Origin: Rhodocyclaceae bacterium | GTDB taxonomy: Bacteria; Pseudomonadota; Gammaproteobacteria; Burkholderiales; Rhodocyclaceae | DNA length: 64,000 nucleotides | Direction of reading: 5' to 3' | Assembly (NCBI GenBank): GCA_030681195.1 | Contig: JAUXXJ010000012.1 | Location: 124,001 to 188,000, forward strand | Shown: piece by piece, positions 28,819 to 36,537 of the stretch | Numbering within the stretch: position 1 is the stretch's first letter | How the letters are laid out: the number at the start of each line of letters is the position of its first letter | Position numbers and translations under genes: made by a program | The notes under the pieces: generated by a model | Databases searched by the model: none | Told to the model about the DNA's origin: nothing | What the model saw: the letters and a program-made list of their open reading frames with translations, nothing else

Positions 28819-29837
28819 TCGGCCTCAACGGCGGGTGCCGCCATGGCGGCAACGCCCACGGCTTCGCGCACCCGGTTCTCGATCTCGCGCGCCAAGTCGG
28901 CATGTTCGCGCAGGTATTCGCGCGTCTTGTCCTTGCCTTGGCCGATCTTCTCGCCTTTGTAGGAATACCAGGCACCGGATTTCTCGACGATCTTGTGCTC
29001 GACGCCGAGTTCGACGACCTCGCCCTCGCGCGAAATGCCTTCGCCGTAGAGAATGTCGAAGCGCGCCTCGCGGAAGGGCGGCGCCACCTTGTTCTTGACG
29101 ACCTTGACCTTGGTTTCGTTGCCAATCACCTCATCGCCGTTCTTGATGGCGCCGGTGCGGCGAATGTCCATGCGCACCGAGGCATAGAACTTGAGCGCAT
29201 TGCCGCCGGTGGTGGTTTCCGGGCTGCCGAACATGACGCCGATCTTCATGCGGATCTGGTTGATGAAGATCACCAGCGTATTGGTGCGCTTGATGTTGGA
29301 GGTGAGCTTGCGCAAGGCTTGTGACATCAGTCGCGCCTGCAGGCCGGGCAACTGGTCGCCCATTTCGCCTTCAATTTCCGCTTTCGGCGTCAATGCGGCG
29401 ACCGAATCAATCACGATCAGATCGACGCCGCCGGAACGCACCAGCATGTCGGTGATTTCGAGGCCCTGCTCGCCGGTGTCGGGCTGCGAGATCAGCAGGT
29501 CGGGCACATTCACGCCCAGCTTGGCGGCATAGCTCGGGTCAAGCGCGTTTTCCGCGTCGATGTAGGCGGCGACGCCGCCGGCCTTCTGGACTTCGGCGAC
29601 GACATGCAGACACAGCGTGGTCTTGCCGGAAGACTCCGGGCCGTAGATTTCCACCACGCGACCGCGCGGCAGGCCGCCGATCCCTAACGCGATATCCAGC
29701 CCGAGCGAGCCGGTGGAGACGGTCTGGATATCGTCGGTAGCCAGACCCTCGCCCATCTTCATGATGGAGCCCTTGCCGAACTGCTTTTCGATCTGTGCCA
29801 GCGCCGCTTGCAGGGCCTTGGTCTTGTTTTCGTCCAT
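28815..29837 (-). CDS. recA: Recombinase RecA
   Basis: A 340-residue RecA. The Walker A motif is [18 protein letters not shown], Walker B is in [19 protein letters not shown], and loop 2 is [20 protein letters not shown]. It catalyses strand exchange and SOS induction. The promoter side (29838-29900) shows a weak CATAAT but no clear LexA operator that I could recognise. Confidence 0.98.
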   Translation of the reverse strand: MDENKTKALQAALAQIEKQFGKGSIMKMGEGLATDDIQTVSTGSLGLDIALGIGGLPRGRVVEIYGPESSGKTTLCLHVVAEVQKAGGVAAYIDAENALDPSYAAKLGVNVPDLLISQPDTGEQGLEITDMLVRSGGVDLIVIDSVAALTPKAEIEGEMGDQLPGLQARLMSQALRKLTSNIKRTNTLVIFINQIRMKIGVMFGSPETTTGGNALKFYASVRMDIRRTGAIKNGDEVIGNETKVKVVKNKVAPPFREARFDILYGEGISREGEVVELGVEHKIVEKSGAWYSYKGEKIGQGKDKTREYLREHADLAREIENRVREAVGVAAMAAPAVEAE

Positions 29838-29864
29838 GATGGTCCTTCCGAAATAGTGATCCGA

Positions 29865-30359
29865 TTATGGCATGTTTCTTGCGCGATCCAGTAGGCCTGA
29901 AAGCGCATGAAGTACCGATTGACGCCGGATACTCTCCCGATCACCGCTGAAAAGTCGGCGCTCGCAGGACGGCGTGTTATTTTTCCCAGACCACGCAAAA
30001 CAGACGGTGCCGACCGGCTTGTCCGGCGAGCCGCCGGTGGGGCCGGCGATGCCCGTAATCGACAGTGAAATTAGCGCATTGGAGTATTGCAATGCACCCG
30101 CCGCCATGGCCGTCGCGGTTTCCAGACTGACGGCACCGAATGCTTCTATAGTGTTCATAGGAACACCTAGCATATCCGCTTTCGCCGCATTTGTATAGGT
30201 GATAAAGCCGCGGTCAAACCAGGCCGAACTGCCGGGTGTGTGCGTGATGACCTGCGCCACCCAGCCGCCGGTACAGGATTCGGCGGTGGCAATCGTCAGG
30301 CCGCGTTCAAGACAGGCTTGACCAATCGCCGCCGACAATGCGGCCAGATCAGCGTCCAT
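29865..30359 (-). CDS. pncC: NMN amidohydrolase (CinA C-terminal domain, PncC)
   Basis: A 164-residue stand-alone CinA_C domain: TIATAESCTGGWVAQVIT with the active Ser, FITYTNAAKADMLGV, GAVSLETATAMAAGAL and SITGIAGPTGG. It deamidates nicotinamide mononucleotide. The C-terminal stretch TPSCERRLFSGDR is encoded across a dispersed repeat copy, in a reading frame different from the copies in thiL and dsbD; the residues still fit the ER-x-x-F-x-GDR pattern of the family. It is the last gene of the ribBX operon. Confidence 0.92.
   Translation of the reverse strand: MDADLAALSAAIGQACLERGLTIATAESCTGGWVAQVITHTPGSSAWFDRGFITYTNAAKADMLGVPMNTIEAFGAVSLETATAMAAGALQYSNALISLSITGIAGPTGGSPDKPVGTVCFAWSGKNNTPSCERRLFSGDRESIRRQSVLHALSGLLDRARNMP
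29950..29973 (+). repeat. Dispersed repeat, copy inside pncC
   Basis: Two mismatches; the complement is translated in frame as PSCERRLF. Confidence 0.8.
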
Positions 30360-30871
30360 CAGAAAAAGCGCTCGACCAATGCCATGAAGAACGCCAGCGT
30401 CAGGATCGTATAGCCGGCAGCCACGAGGTCATCCATCATCACGCCGAGGCCATTCTTCACCTGCTTATCGAAGTAATTGGCCGGCGGCGGTTTGACGATG
30501 TCGTAGAAGCGGAACCACAGGAAGGCCGCGAGTTGCCAGAGCAGCGTGTCCGGCGTCATCAGCAGGACCATCCAGAACGGTACGATCTCGTCCCAGACGA
30601 TAGCGCCATGATCGACCACGCCAAGATTGCGGCCGGTAATGTGGCAGGCCGTTACCCCAAGCACGAAGGCCAGTGCCAGGAAAATGGCCAGCGAGAGTTC
30701 GTCGGGAAACAGGCCGCGCAAAAACGGGTAGGTCAGCCAGGCGAACAGGGTGCCGGCCGTACCGGAGGCCCAGGGCGAAAGTCCGCTGCCGAAGCCACAA
30801 GCGATCAGATGCGCCGGGTGGCGAAACAGGAAGGAAAACGGCGGGCGGGGCGATTTTGTTTTGAGTTTCAT
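30359..30871 (-). CDS. pgpA: Phosphatidylglycerophosphatase A
   Basis: A 170-residue membrane enzyme: GSGLSPWASGTAGTLFAWLT near the N-terminus, VVDHGAIVWDEIVPFWMVLL in the centre, then FRFYDIVKPPPANYFDKQVK and NGLGVMMDDLVAAGYT. It removes phosphate from phosphatidylglycerophosphate. One-base overlaps (TGATG) join it to thiL and pncC. Confidence 0.95.
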   Translation of the reverse strand: MKLKTKSPRPPFSFLFRHPAHLIACGFGSGLSPWASGTAGTLFAWLTYPFLRGLFPDELSLAIFLALAFVLGVTACHITGRNLGVVDHGAIVWDEIVPFWMVLLMTPDTLLWQLAAFLWFRFYDIVKPPPANYFDKQVKNGLGVMMDDLVAAGYTILTLAFFMALVERFF

Positions 30872-31803
30872 CAGGCACCAAAATGATCGTAACCACGGTG
30901 GGAAATAGCGACCGGCTGGCCGCTCAGATCAAGCACGGTCAGGGCGCTGCCAGTCGTCACGTTGCCCAGACAGGTCAGCGGCAGACAAAGGGTTTTGGAG
31001 AGTGTGAGTACTTCTTCATGACGACCGGCCGGTACGGTAAACACCAGTTCGTAGTCGTCACCGCCGGACAGGAAACACTGCTCGGCAAATGTCGGCGCTG
31101 GCGAGACGGCAAGTTTCAGGGTGGCCGTCACGCCAGAGGCATCGAGGATGTGCCCGAGATCAGCCAGCAGGCCATCGGAGACATCAATGGCAGCGCTGGC
31201 CAGCCCGCGCAAGGCCAGTCCCAGCGCCACACGCGGCTGGGGACGATGCAGGGCCGCCAGACAGTCAGTAAGCGCAGGCTCACTCAGTGTTATTTGCCCC
31301 TGCAAGTGAGCCAGCCCTTGCGCTGCCCGCCCCGGCGCGCCGGAAATCCAAATCTCGTCGCCCGACTGGGCGCCCGAGCGCAACAGCGCCGTGCCAGCGG
31401 GCACCTCGCCAAAGATCGTCACGCAGAAATTGCGCGGGCCCTGGGTAGTGTCGCCGCCGATGACGTCGATACCGAAGGCGTCCGCACAGGCAAAGAAGCC
31501 GCTGGCGAATTTTTCGATCCACGACTCGGTAGCGGCAGGCAGGGCGGCCGCCAGCAAGGCCCATTTCGGCTGGGCGCCCATCGCCGCCATGTCCGAGACA
31601 TTTACCGCCAGCACTTTCCAGCCGAGATCGGCGGGGTCTGCATTTGGCAGGAAGTGAGTGCCTGCCACCAGCATGTCGGTCGACACCACCAGTTCGCAGC
31701 CGGACGTGGGCTGCAGGATGGCGCCGTCGTCACCAACCCCCAAGACTGTGTTGGGCGTTGGACACTTGAAATACCGATTGATCAGGGCAAACTCGGAAGG
31801 CAT
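30871..31803 (-). CDS. thiL: Thiamine-monophosphate kinase
   Basis: A 310-residue ThiL. VLGVGDDGAILQPTSGCELV and VSTDMLVAGTHFLPNADP bind metal and nucleotide; VNVSDMAAMGAQPKWALL and DVSDGLLADLGHILDASG are typical. It makes thiamine diphosphate from the monophosphate. The segment AVSPAPTF is produced by an in-frame repeat copy at 31087-31110, between two core strands. Nine bases separate it from nusB. Confidence 0.95.
   Translation of the reverse strand: MPSEFALINRYFKCPTPNTVLGVGDDGAILQPTSGCELVVSTDMLVAGTHFLPNADPADLGWKVLAVNVSDMAAMGAQPKWALLAAALPAATESWIEKFASGFFACADAFGIDVIGGDTTQGPRNFCVTIFGEVPAGTALLRSGAQSGDEIWISGAPGRAAQGLAHLQGQITLSEPALTDCLAALHRPQPRVALGLALRGLASAAIDVSDGLLADLGHILDASGVTATLKLAVSPAPTFAEQCFLSGGDDYELVFTVPAGRHEEVLTLSKTLCLPLTCLGNVTTGSALTVLDLSGQPVAISHRGYDHFGA
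31087..31110 (+). repeat. Dispersed repeat, copy inside thiL
   Basis: In frame on the complement, encoding AVSPAPTF. Confidence 0.85.
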
Positions 31804-31812
31804 GCCCGGCGC

Positions 31813-32268
31813 TTATTTGGCGTTAATTTCGTGCGGTCGCAATTCCGGCCCGAGCTTGTCGAGGATGCCATTGACGAACTTGTGGCCGTCGGTGCCGCCG
31901 TAGGACTTAGTCAGTTCGATCGCCTCGTTGAGCACAACGCGGTAGGGCGTTCCCGGGTGATCGCGCAATTCGCAGGCGGCAATCAGCAGGATGCCGCGCT
32001 CGATGGGGGAAATCTCGGCCCACGGGCGCTCGATATGCGGTTCGAGCAGGGCCTGCAAGGCCGCCGCGTTTTTCAGCACGCCGTCGAGCAGCGCATCGTA
32101 AAGTTCGCGATTGGCTTTCTCGAAACCCGCCACGGATTCGGCCTGAACAATGATGGCGGCGGCATCCTGCCCCCCCACCAGATGCTGGTAAAGCCCCTGG
32201 ACCACAAACTCGCGCGCGCGATGGCGCGGGCTGGAGGGATTCTTTTTCGGACTGACGGGGGTACTCAC
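31813..32268 (-). CDS. nusB: Transcription antitermination factor NusB
   Basis: A 151-residue Nus[41 protein letters not shown] and [20 protein letters not shown] then FVNGILDKL. It helps antitermination on rRNA operons. It overlaps ribH in ATGA. Confidence 0.96.
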   Translation of the reverse strand: MSTPVSPKKNPSSPRHRAREFVVQGLYQHLVGGQDAAAIIVQAESVAGFEKANRELYDALLDGVLKNAAALQALLEPHIERPWAEISPIERGILLIAACELRDHPGTPYRVVLNEAIELTKSYGGTDGHKFVNGILDKLGPELRPHEINAK

Positions 32269-32771
32269 TTCACGGCTTTCAGCAGATTAGCCATCTCGAC
32301 GGCACATTGCGCTGCTTCGGTGCCCTTTTGGAGCATGCGCACTTCGGCCTGGTCGTCGTTCTCGACTGTCAGCACGGCATTGGCAATCGGGATGCCAGTG
32401 TTGAGCTGCACATCGGTCACGCCGCGCGCCGATTCGTTCGACACAATTTCGAAATGGTAGGTCTCGCCGCGAATCACGCAGCCGAGTGCGACCAGCGCCG
32501 CATATTTGCCGGTTTGTGCCATGGCTTGCAAGGTCAGCGGGATTTCCAGCGCGCCGGGCACTGTCACCAACTGAACATCCGTCACACCGAGGCGCCGCAG
32601 TTCATGGCAGCAGCCCGACAGCAGGCCCTCGCCCACCACCTTGTTGAAGCGTGCCATGACAATACCAATCGAGAGGCCTGCGCCGGCAAGATTGGGGTCG
32701 ATTTCCTTGAGGCCGTCGCAGCGCCCGGCGGGGGCACTCGCACTTGTAGCAGCGTTGGGGGTAAAGCTCAT
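32265..32771 (-). CDS. ribH: 6,7-dimethyl-8-ribityllumazine synthase
   Basis: A 168-residue lumazine synthase: [59 protein letters not shown] and [20 protein letters not shown]. It makes the riboflavin precursor used by riboflavin synthase (ribE at 52.2 kb). Confidence 0.96.
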   Translation of the reverse strand: MSFTPNAATSASAPAGRCDGLKEIDPNLAGAGLSIGIVMARFNKVVGEGLLSGCCHELRRLGVTDVQLVTVPGALEIPLTLQAMAQTGKYAALVALGCVIRGETYHFEIVSNESARGVTDVQLNTGIPIANAVLTVENDDQAEVRMLQKGTEAAQCAVEMANLLKAVK

Positions 32772-33868
32772 TTCAGGGCCTCCTCGGGCGAAAGATAGCC
32801 GGCAATTTCCAGACCGAAGCCGGCCATGCTCGGCATCTTGCGCGGGCTGGCCAGCAGGCGCATCTTGCCGACGCCAAGCTCACGCAAAATCTGCGCGCCG
32901 ATACCGTAGATGCGCGGGTCCCACTTGGCGGCGGGCTTGGCGCCATCGGCCGTCAGCGCATTAACGAGGTCGGTGCCGGTTTCGTTCCGGTGCAGCAGCA
33001 CAATCGCGCCGCGCCCTGCCTTGGCAATCGCCTGCATCGCCTGATCGATGCTGAAGCTGTGGCGCTGGCTCTTGCAGTCGAGGAAGTCGAGGACCGACAC
33101 CGGCTCATGGACGCGCACCAGCGTTTCCTCGGCCGGATTCAGTTCGCCCCGCGTCAGGGTCAGATGCACATCGCTGTTGGTCTGGTCGCGGAAGGCGCGC
33201 AGACGGAAGCTGCCATGCGTGCAGATCACTTCCTTGTCGGCCACGCACTCGACCAGCTTCTCGTTCTCGGATCGGTACTGGATCAGGTCGCGGATGGTGC
33301 CAATCCTGAGGCTGTGTTCCTTGGCGAATTCGATCAGGTCGGGCAGGCGCGCCATGGTGCCGTCATCCTTGAGGATCTCGCAGATCACGGCGGCCGGCTC
33401 GCAGCCCGCCATCTGGGCGAGGTCGCAGCCGGCCTCGGTGTGGCCGGCGCGTACCAGCACACCGCCCTTTTGCGCCATCAGCGGGAAGATGTGGCCGGGC
33501 TGGACGATATCGGCGGCCCGCGCATGCTTGGCCACGGCCGCCTGCACGGTGCGCGAACGGTCATGCGCCGAGATGCCGGTGGTCACGCCCTCCGCTGCCT
33601 CGATGGAAACGGTAAAGGCGGTGCCGTGCGGCGTCTTGTTGTCGCGCACCATCAGCGGCAGTTCAAGCTGACGGCAGCGGGCTTCGGTCAGCGTCAGACA
33701 GATCAACCCGCGGCCAAACCTGGCCATGAAGTTGATCGCCTCGGGCGTGACGTGTTCGGCGGCGAGGACAAGATCGCCCTCGTTCTCGCGGTCTTCCTCA
33801 TCGACGAGGATGACCATTTTGCCGGCACGCATGTCGGCGACGATGTCCTGAACTGAACTGATGCTCAC
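32768..33868 (-). CDS. ribB: DHBP synthase with degenerate GTP cyclohydrolase II domain (RibBX type)
   Basis: A 366-residue two-domain protein. The RibB half is intact: [39 protein letters not shown] and [20 protein letters not shown]. The RibA-like half (from about residue 205) lacks the zinc cysteines and RVHSEC-type loop of GTP cyclohydrolase II; that place reads [16 protein letters not shown]. So only the ribulose-phosphate to DHBP step is expected. The start is GTG at 33868, with AAGGAG upstream; an upstream ATG would add an unrelated N-terminus. No FMN riboswitch is seen. Confidence 0.9.
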   Translation of the reverse strand: MSISSVQDIVADMRAGKMVILVDEEDRENEGDLVLAAEHVTPEAINFMARFGRGLICLTLTEARCRQLELPLMVRDNKTPHGTAFTVSIEAAEGVTTGISAHDRSRTVQAAVAKHARAADIVQPGHIFPLMAQKGGVLVRAGHTEAGCDLAQMAGCEPAAVICEILKDDGTMARLPDLIEFAKEHSLRIGTIRDLIQYRSENEKLVECVADKEVICTHGSFRLRAFRDQTNSDVHLTLTRGELNPAEETLVRVHEPVSVLDFLDCKSQRHSFSIDQAMQAIAKAGRGAIVLLHRNETGTDLVNALTADGAKPAAKWDPRIYGIGAQILRELGVGKMRLLASPRKMPSMAGFGLEIAGYLSPEEALK

Positions 33869-33939
33869 AATAAATCGCTCCTTGGAGAAGGGGCGCATTT
33901 TACGCTGGGCGGGCTGCAATCCATTCGCAATGACAAATG

Positions 33940-33955
33940 TGGCGCACAAATTGCT
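33940..33955 (+). promoter_or_regulatory. Sigma-54 -24/-12 promoter
   Basis: TGGCGC, five bases, TTGCT, with the GG and GC doublets at the required 10-base gap. Transcription would begin near 33966, about 26 bases before the start of the next gene. Confidence 0.65.
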
Positions 33956-33991
33956 CAGCAAAGGGCAAACAAGTGTTTTCTGGAGCCCGCC

Positions 33992-34270
33992 ATGCACACC
34001 AATGACCCACAACAATTTCTCGAAAAGAAGCTCAACTTTCTGAAAATGCGCGTCGAAATGATCGCCTGGCGCGTTGATGAACTGGGCATGTCGCCGGAAA
34101 TCCGCCAGGCGTTGCCGGAATCCACGCTAGGCGTGATCGAGTCGCTGCTCTTCGAAACCCAGCCCGACCCGGAGCGGCTCTCCTTCTACGAACAGACCGT
34201 CTGCCGCACCGAAGAAACCCTCGCCCAGAATCCCGAATTCTGGCGCAGCGGCAACGAAACGCTGCACTAA
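33992..34270 (+). CDS. Small hypothetical protein, sigma-54 promoter upstream
   Basis: A 92-residue protein (starts MHTNDPQQFLEKKLNFLKMR) that I do not recognise. It is acidic and predicted helical, with no signal peptide or membrane span; KKLNFLKMRVEMIAWRVDEL could form a coiled coil. TGGAG lies eight bases before the ATG. A good -24/-12 promoter precedes it and a YjfB-type motility protein follows after 60 bases, so a motility or surface role is possible, but that is inference from context. Confidence 0.75.
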   Translation: MHTNDPQQFLEKKLNFLKMRVEMIAWRVDELGMSPEIRQALPESTLGVIESLLFETQPDPERLSFYEQTVCRTEETLAQNPEFWRSGNETLH

Positions 34271-34294
34271 GCACCGTCCATCATCAATATTCCG

Positions 34295-34319
34295 CCAGAC
34301 TGCCGTTAAGGCAGTCTGG
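34295..34319 (+). promoter_or_regulatory. Perfect 10-bp hairpin overlapping the Shine-Dalgarno of the next gene
   Basis: CCAGACTGCC pairs with GGCAGTCTGG over the loop GTTAA. The end of the right arm runs into the GGGGG that should serve as ribosome site for the ATG at 34331, and a short T-run follows. It could be a terminator for the upstream gene or a lid on translation of yjfB. Confidence 0.6.
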
Positions 34320-34330
34320 GGGATATTTTT

Positions 34331-34534
34331 ATGGACGTTTCCAGTATTGCCGCCGTTGCCTCGGACATGAGCCAGGCGCGCACCGCCGAGGCGGTGCAAC
34401 TCGCTGTGCTCAAGAAGGCCATGGATATCGAAGCCCAGGGCGCCATGCAACTGGTGGCGGCGGCTGCATCGGTCGTTTCGGCAGCCGCCAAGAATCCACC
34501 CCACCTCGGTCAGAACATCAATACGTTCGCATAG
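34331..34534 (+). CDS. YjfB-type putative motility protein
   Basis: A 67-residue protein: MDVSSIAAVASDMSQARTAE, QLAVLKKAMDIEAQGAMQL and the ending NPPHLGQNINTFA fit the YjfB family of small putative motility proteins. It is helical and Ala-rich without a signal peptide. The molecular role of the family is not established. It probably shares the sigma-54 transcript starting near 33966, with the hairpin at 34295 between the two genes. Confidence 0.8.
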   Translation: MDVSSIAAVASDMSQARTAEAVQLAVLKKAMDIEAQGAMQLVAAAASVVSAAAKNPPHLGQNINTFA

Positions 34535-34555
34535 GGCACGACAAGAGGCAATTTT

Positions 34556-34605
34556 CATCGGCAAGGCCTGCGTCTTTGCCGATGTGCCGGCATATCTTGC
34601 CGATG
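34556..34605 (+). promoter_or_regulatory. Candidate upstream activator sites (three TTGCCGATG arms)
   Basis: TTGCCGATG occurs at 34576-34584 and again at 34597-34605, exactly 21 bp apart (two helical turns), and its complement CATCGGCAA lies at 34556-34564. They stand 50-100 bp before a sigma-54 promoter, where enhancer-binding proteins sit. The first two arms could instead form a hairpin ending the yjfB transcript. Confidence 0.5.
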
Positions 34606-34654
34606 CACTTTCAATAAAACACGTAACACATTGATCTAAATAGTTATAAATAGC

Positions 34655-34670
34655 TGGCACATGCCGTGCA
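34655..34670 (+). promoter_or_regulatory. Sigma-54 -24/-12 promoter
   Basis: TGGCAC, five bases, GTGCA; GG and GC doublets have the exact gap. One mismatch in the -12 element. Expected start of transcription near 34682, 22 bases before the next ATG. Confidence 0.65.
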
Positions 34671-34703
34671 TTGAGTTCCGTCGTCGTCTCACGCCGGAAC
34701 ACC

Positions 34704-35186
34704 ATGCAAATCGCGTCAGTTACTCCAGGAATCGCCGCTGCCCTCACCGGAATCGCTACCGGGTTGGCGAACAACAGCCCCGTTGCCGATACCGCACAGC
34801 AACCGCTCAAGGAATCCGCTGCCGCCTCGTCTCCTTCCGCCGAGCGCGCCGTCGCGCCGGTTGAGAGCGAGCGCAGTGACTCCGCCAACGTCTCCATTTC
34901 GGCCAACGCGCAAACCCAGGCCGCCAAGGGTATGCCGGCGCCGGTCTATGCCGAGATCTGGCAGGGCGACATCAAGGTGGCCCAGGTGGATATCCATGGC
35001 CATGTCACTTCTTATTCCGCCATGCTCGCCTCCGGTGGTGGCGGACTGGCCGGCCCGCTGGTCGCCGCACAGCGCGCGGTGCAAGTGGCGCAACTGCTCG
35101 GCGGCGAAATTCGCAGTGCCGGGCAATCGCTCGACAAGCAGACCTTGCTGATGCGCGCAAAACTGGCCAGCACCTATTCAGTCTGA
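34704..35186 (+). CDS. Hypothetical protein with VSIS motif, sigma-54 promoter upstream
   Basis: A 160-residue protein starting MQIASVTPGIAAALTGIAT. The first third is Ala/Ser/Pro-rich and probably unordered; ANVSISANAQTQAA resembles the short VxIS motif also seen in the 57.7 kb protein (TVNISSEARAK). The second half looks folded: PVYAEIWQGDIKVAQVDIHG then LAGPLVAAQRAVQVAQLLGG. I do not know its family. The sigma-54 promoter lies 34 bases upstream, and the ribosome site is weak. An in-frame ATG at 34671 falls before the predicted transcript start and is rejected. Confidence 0.7.
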   Translation: MQIASVTPGIAAALTGIATGLANNSPVADTAQQPLKESAAASSPSAERAVAPVESERSDSANVSISANAQTQAAKGMPAPVYAEIWQGDIKVAQVDIHGHVTSYSAMLASGGGGLAGPLVAAQRAVQVAQLLGGEIRSAGQSLDKQTLLMRAKLASTYSV

Positions 35187-35224
35187 GCGGAATTGGCCGA
35201 TAAAAGTACAGCAGTTAACACAAT

Positions 35225-35240
35225 TGGCACGAAGCCTGCG
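35225..35240 (+). promoter_or_regulatory. Sigma-54 -24/-12 promoter
   Basis: TGGCACG at 35225-35231 and CTGCG at 35236-35240 with correct doublet spacing; the -24 element is perfect. Expected start near 35252, leaving a leader of about 100 bases with a hairpin at 35308-35334. Confidence 0.65.
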
Positions 35241-35307
35241 TAAGGATCGACAAGCCCGCAGAAATAGAGGGTGAAACTGCTTCTAAACCCGTTTTAAGGA
35301 AAAAACT

Positions 35308-35334
35308 TGCCGCCCATGATGCCGTCAGGCGGCA
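35308..35334 (+). promoter_or_regulatory. Leader hairpin TGCCGCC/GGCGGCA
   Basis: Seven-bp perfect stem with a 13-base loop, ending 19 bases before the ATG at 35354. The same stem arms recur at 40782-40811. Confidence 0.4.
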
Positions 35335-35353
35335 CGGTTTGCCGGAGACCACA

Positions 35354-35728
35354 ATGCGTAAAACCCGTTTAAAACAATCAAAGTCCGCAGTACTGCCGCT
35401 GGGCATCAAAAACAAACTCAAGACCGAGTTGCCCGCGCTGGTAGCACTGACGGCGATTGGCCAGTCGTGGTTCACCGCCCAGCATCAGTCCGATCTGCTG
35501 GCCGTGGCGCTGGTGGTACGCGAGATGGCGCTGCCGGGCAGTCTGCAAGCCGACTGCGCCGCCGAATTGCAGCGCCTGTGCGAGCAGGAAATCACGATGG
35601 AAAACAAAACCAATATCGCCCTGAATCTTGCCGAATGCCTGCCCTGGTTACAGGTTCAGCAAAATCATCTGGTCGCCAACGCCATTCAGGCCCTGGCGGC
35701 AAAAGCCTATTACGCGATGGCAGCGTGA
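35354..35728 (+). CDS. Small hypothetical protein, sigma-54 promoter upstream
   Basis: A 124-residue protein of unknown family. The start MRKTRLKQSKSAVLPLGIKN is basic; the rest is helical (LVALTAIGQSWFTAQHQSDL, LLAVALVVREMALPG, MENKTNIALNLAECLPWLQV) and without a signal peptide. GGAGA lies before the ATG. The sequence AAACCCGTTT in codons 3-6 repeats exactly in the leader at 35285-35294, which may mark an operator or RNA-binding site. Confidence 0.72.
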   Translation: MRKTRLKQSKSAVLPLGIKNKLKTELPALVALTAIGQSWFTAQHQSDLLAVALVVREMALPGSLQADCAAELQRLCEQEITMENKTNIALNLAECLPWLQVQQNHLVANAIQALAAKAYYAMAA

Positions 35729-35736
35729 CTTTTTTT

Positions 35737-35760
35737 GCCGTCCTACCAGCGCCGACATTT
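35737..35760 (-). repeat. Dispersed repeat fused to the FAH-family stop codon
   Basis: Near-consensus copy on the minus strand; its A-run supplies most of the TAA stop of the FAH-family gene. Confidence 0.85.
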
Positions 35761-36526
35761 ATTCGAAACAATTAACCAGCGCGCCGACACCGTCAATCAC
35801 CACTTCGACCGTATCGCCCGCCGCTAGCGGCCCGGCGCCGACCGAAGTGCCGCAGGCAATCACGTCGCCCGTTTCCAACGTCATGTCGTGGGAAATGCGG
35901 CTGACGATTTCGACCGGTGAAAAGAACATGTCGGCCACTGGATAATTCTGCCGCTCCTCGCCAGAGATCACCGCGCGTACGTGCAGCGTGGCCGGATCGA
36001 GTCCGGTCGTAATTACCGGGCCAAACACCCCGAAGGTGTCAAAGCTCTTGGCGCGCGTCCAATGCACAAAGGCCGGATCAAGGCGCATCACATCGCGGGC
36101 CGTCACGTCATTCACGCAGGTGTAGCCGAAGATAGCCGCCGGTGCTTCGGCCAATGCCACCGCCTTGCAACGCCGGCCGATGACGATACCCAGTTCCGCC
36201 TCGAACACCACCGCGCCGTGATAACCGGCCGGCCGGCGAATCATGTCGCCGTGCGCCGCAAAACAGTTGCTGCTCTTGAGAAAGTAGAGCGGATGCTCGG
36301 GGCGGTGCAAGTCCTCCTTCGTCGCCCGCTCGTGGAAGTTGTTCCACAGACCGATCATCTTGCTCGGTCGGCAAGGCATCAGGATGCGCACCTCCGCCAA
36401 GGCGAACTTTTGCGCGGTGGGTTGTGGGTCGGCAAACATGTCGCCGATCCAGACAGTTACCGTGTCCTTGTCAAGGGTACCGAAATATTCGGCGCCTGCC
36501 GCTTCAAAGCGTAGCCAGTGGGTCAT
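35759..36526 (-). CDS. Fumarylacetoacetate hydrolase family protein
   Basis: A 255-residue FAH-fold protein. NFHERATKEDLHRPEHPLYF, GDMIRRPAGYHGAVVFEAEL with metal-binding Glu, YTCVNDVTARDVMR and MTLETGDVIACGTSVGAGPL are typical. Members cleave or decarboxylate beta-keto acids; homoprotocatechuate-type hydratases and oxaloacetate decarboxylases look alike, so the substrate is open. The stop is made from a dispersed repeat copy. It lies 11 bases after the P-type ATPase gene. Confidence 0.88.
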   Translation of the reverse strand: MTHWLRFEAAGAEYFGTLDKDTVTVWIGDMFADPQPTAQKFALAEVRILMPCRPSKMIGLWNNFHERATKEDLHRPEHPLYFLKSSNCFAAHGDMIRRPAGYHGAVVFEAELGIVIGRRCKAVALAEAPAAIFGYTCVNDVTARDVMRLDPAFVHWTRAKSFDTFGVFGPVITTGLDPATLHVRAVISGEERQNYPVADMFFSPVEIVSRISHDMTLETGDVIACGTSVGAGPLAAGDTVEVVIDGVGALVNCFE

Positions 36527-36537
36527 GCCTTTAATCC

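Noticed and set aside
29838..29900. LexA operator before recA
   Set aside because: I found no convincing palindromic SOS box; only a weak CATAAT. A proper motif scan would be needed.
33869..33939. FMN riboswitch before ribBX
   Set aside because: The leader is too short and lacks the conserved FMN-aptamer sequences.
35197..35204. GCCGATAA as a sigma-28 -10 box
   Set aside because: The -10 is perfect, but the region 11 bases upstream (TCAGTCTG) is a poor -35; the sigma-54 site just downstream explains the gene better.
35729..35740. T-run after the 35.35 kb gene as a terminator
   Set aside because: No stable stem precedes the T-run.
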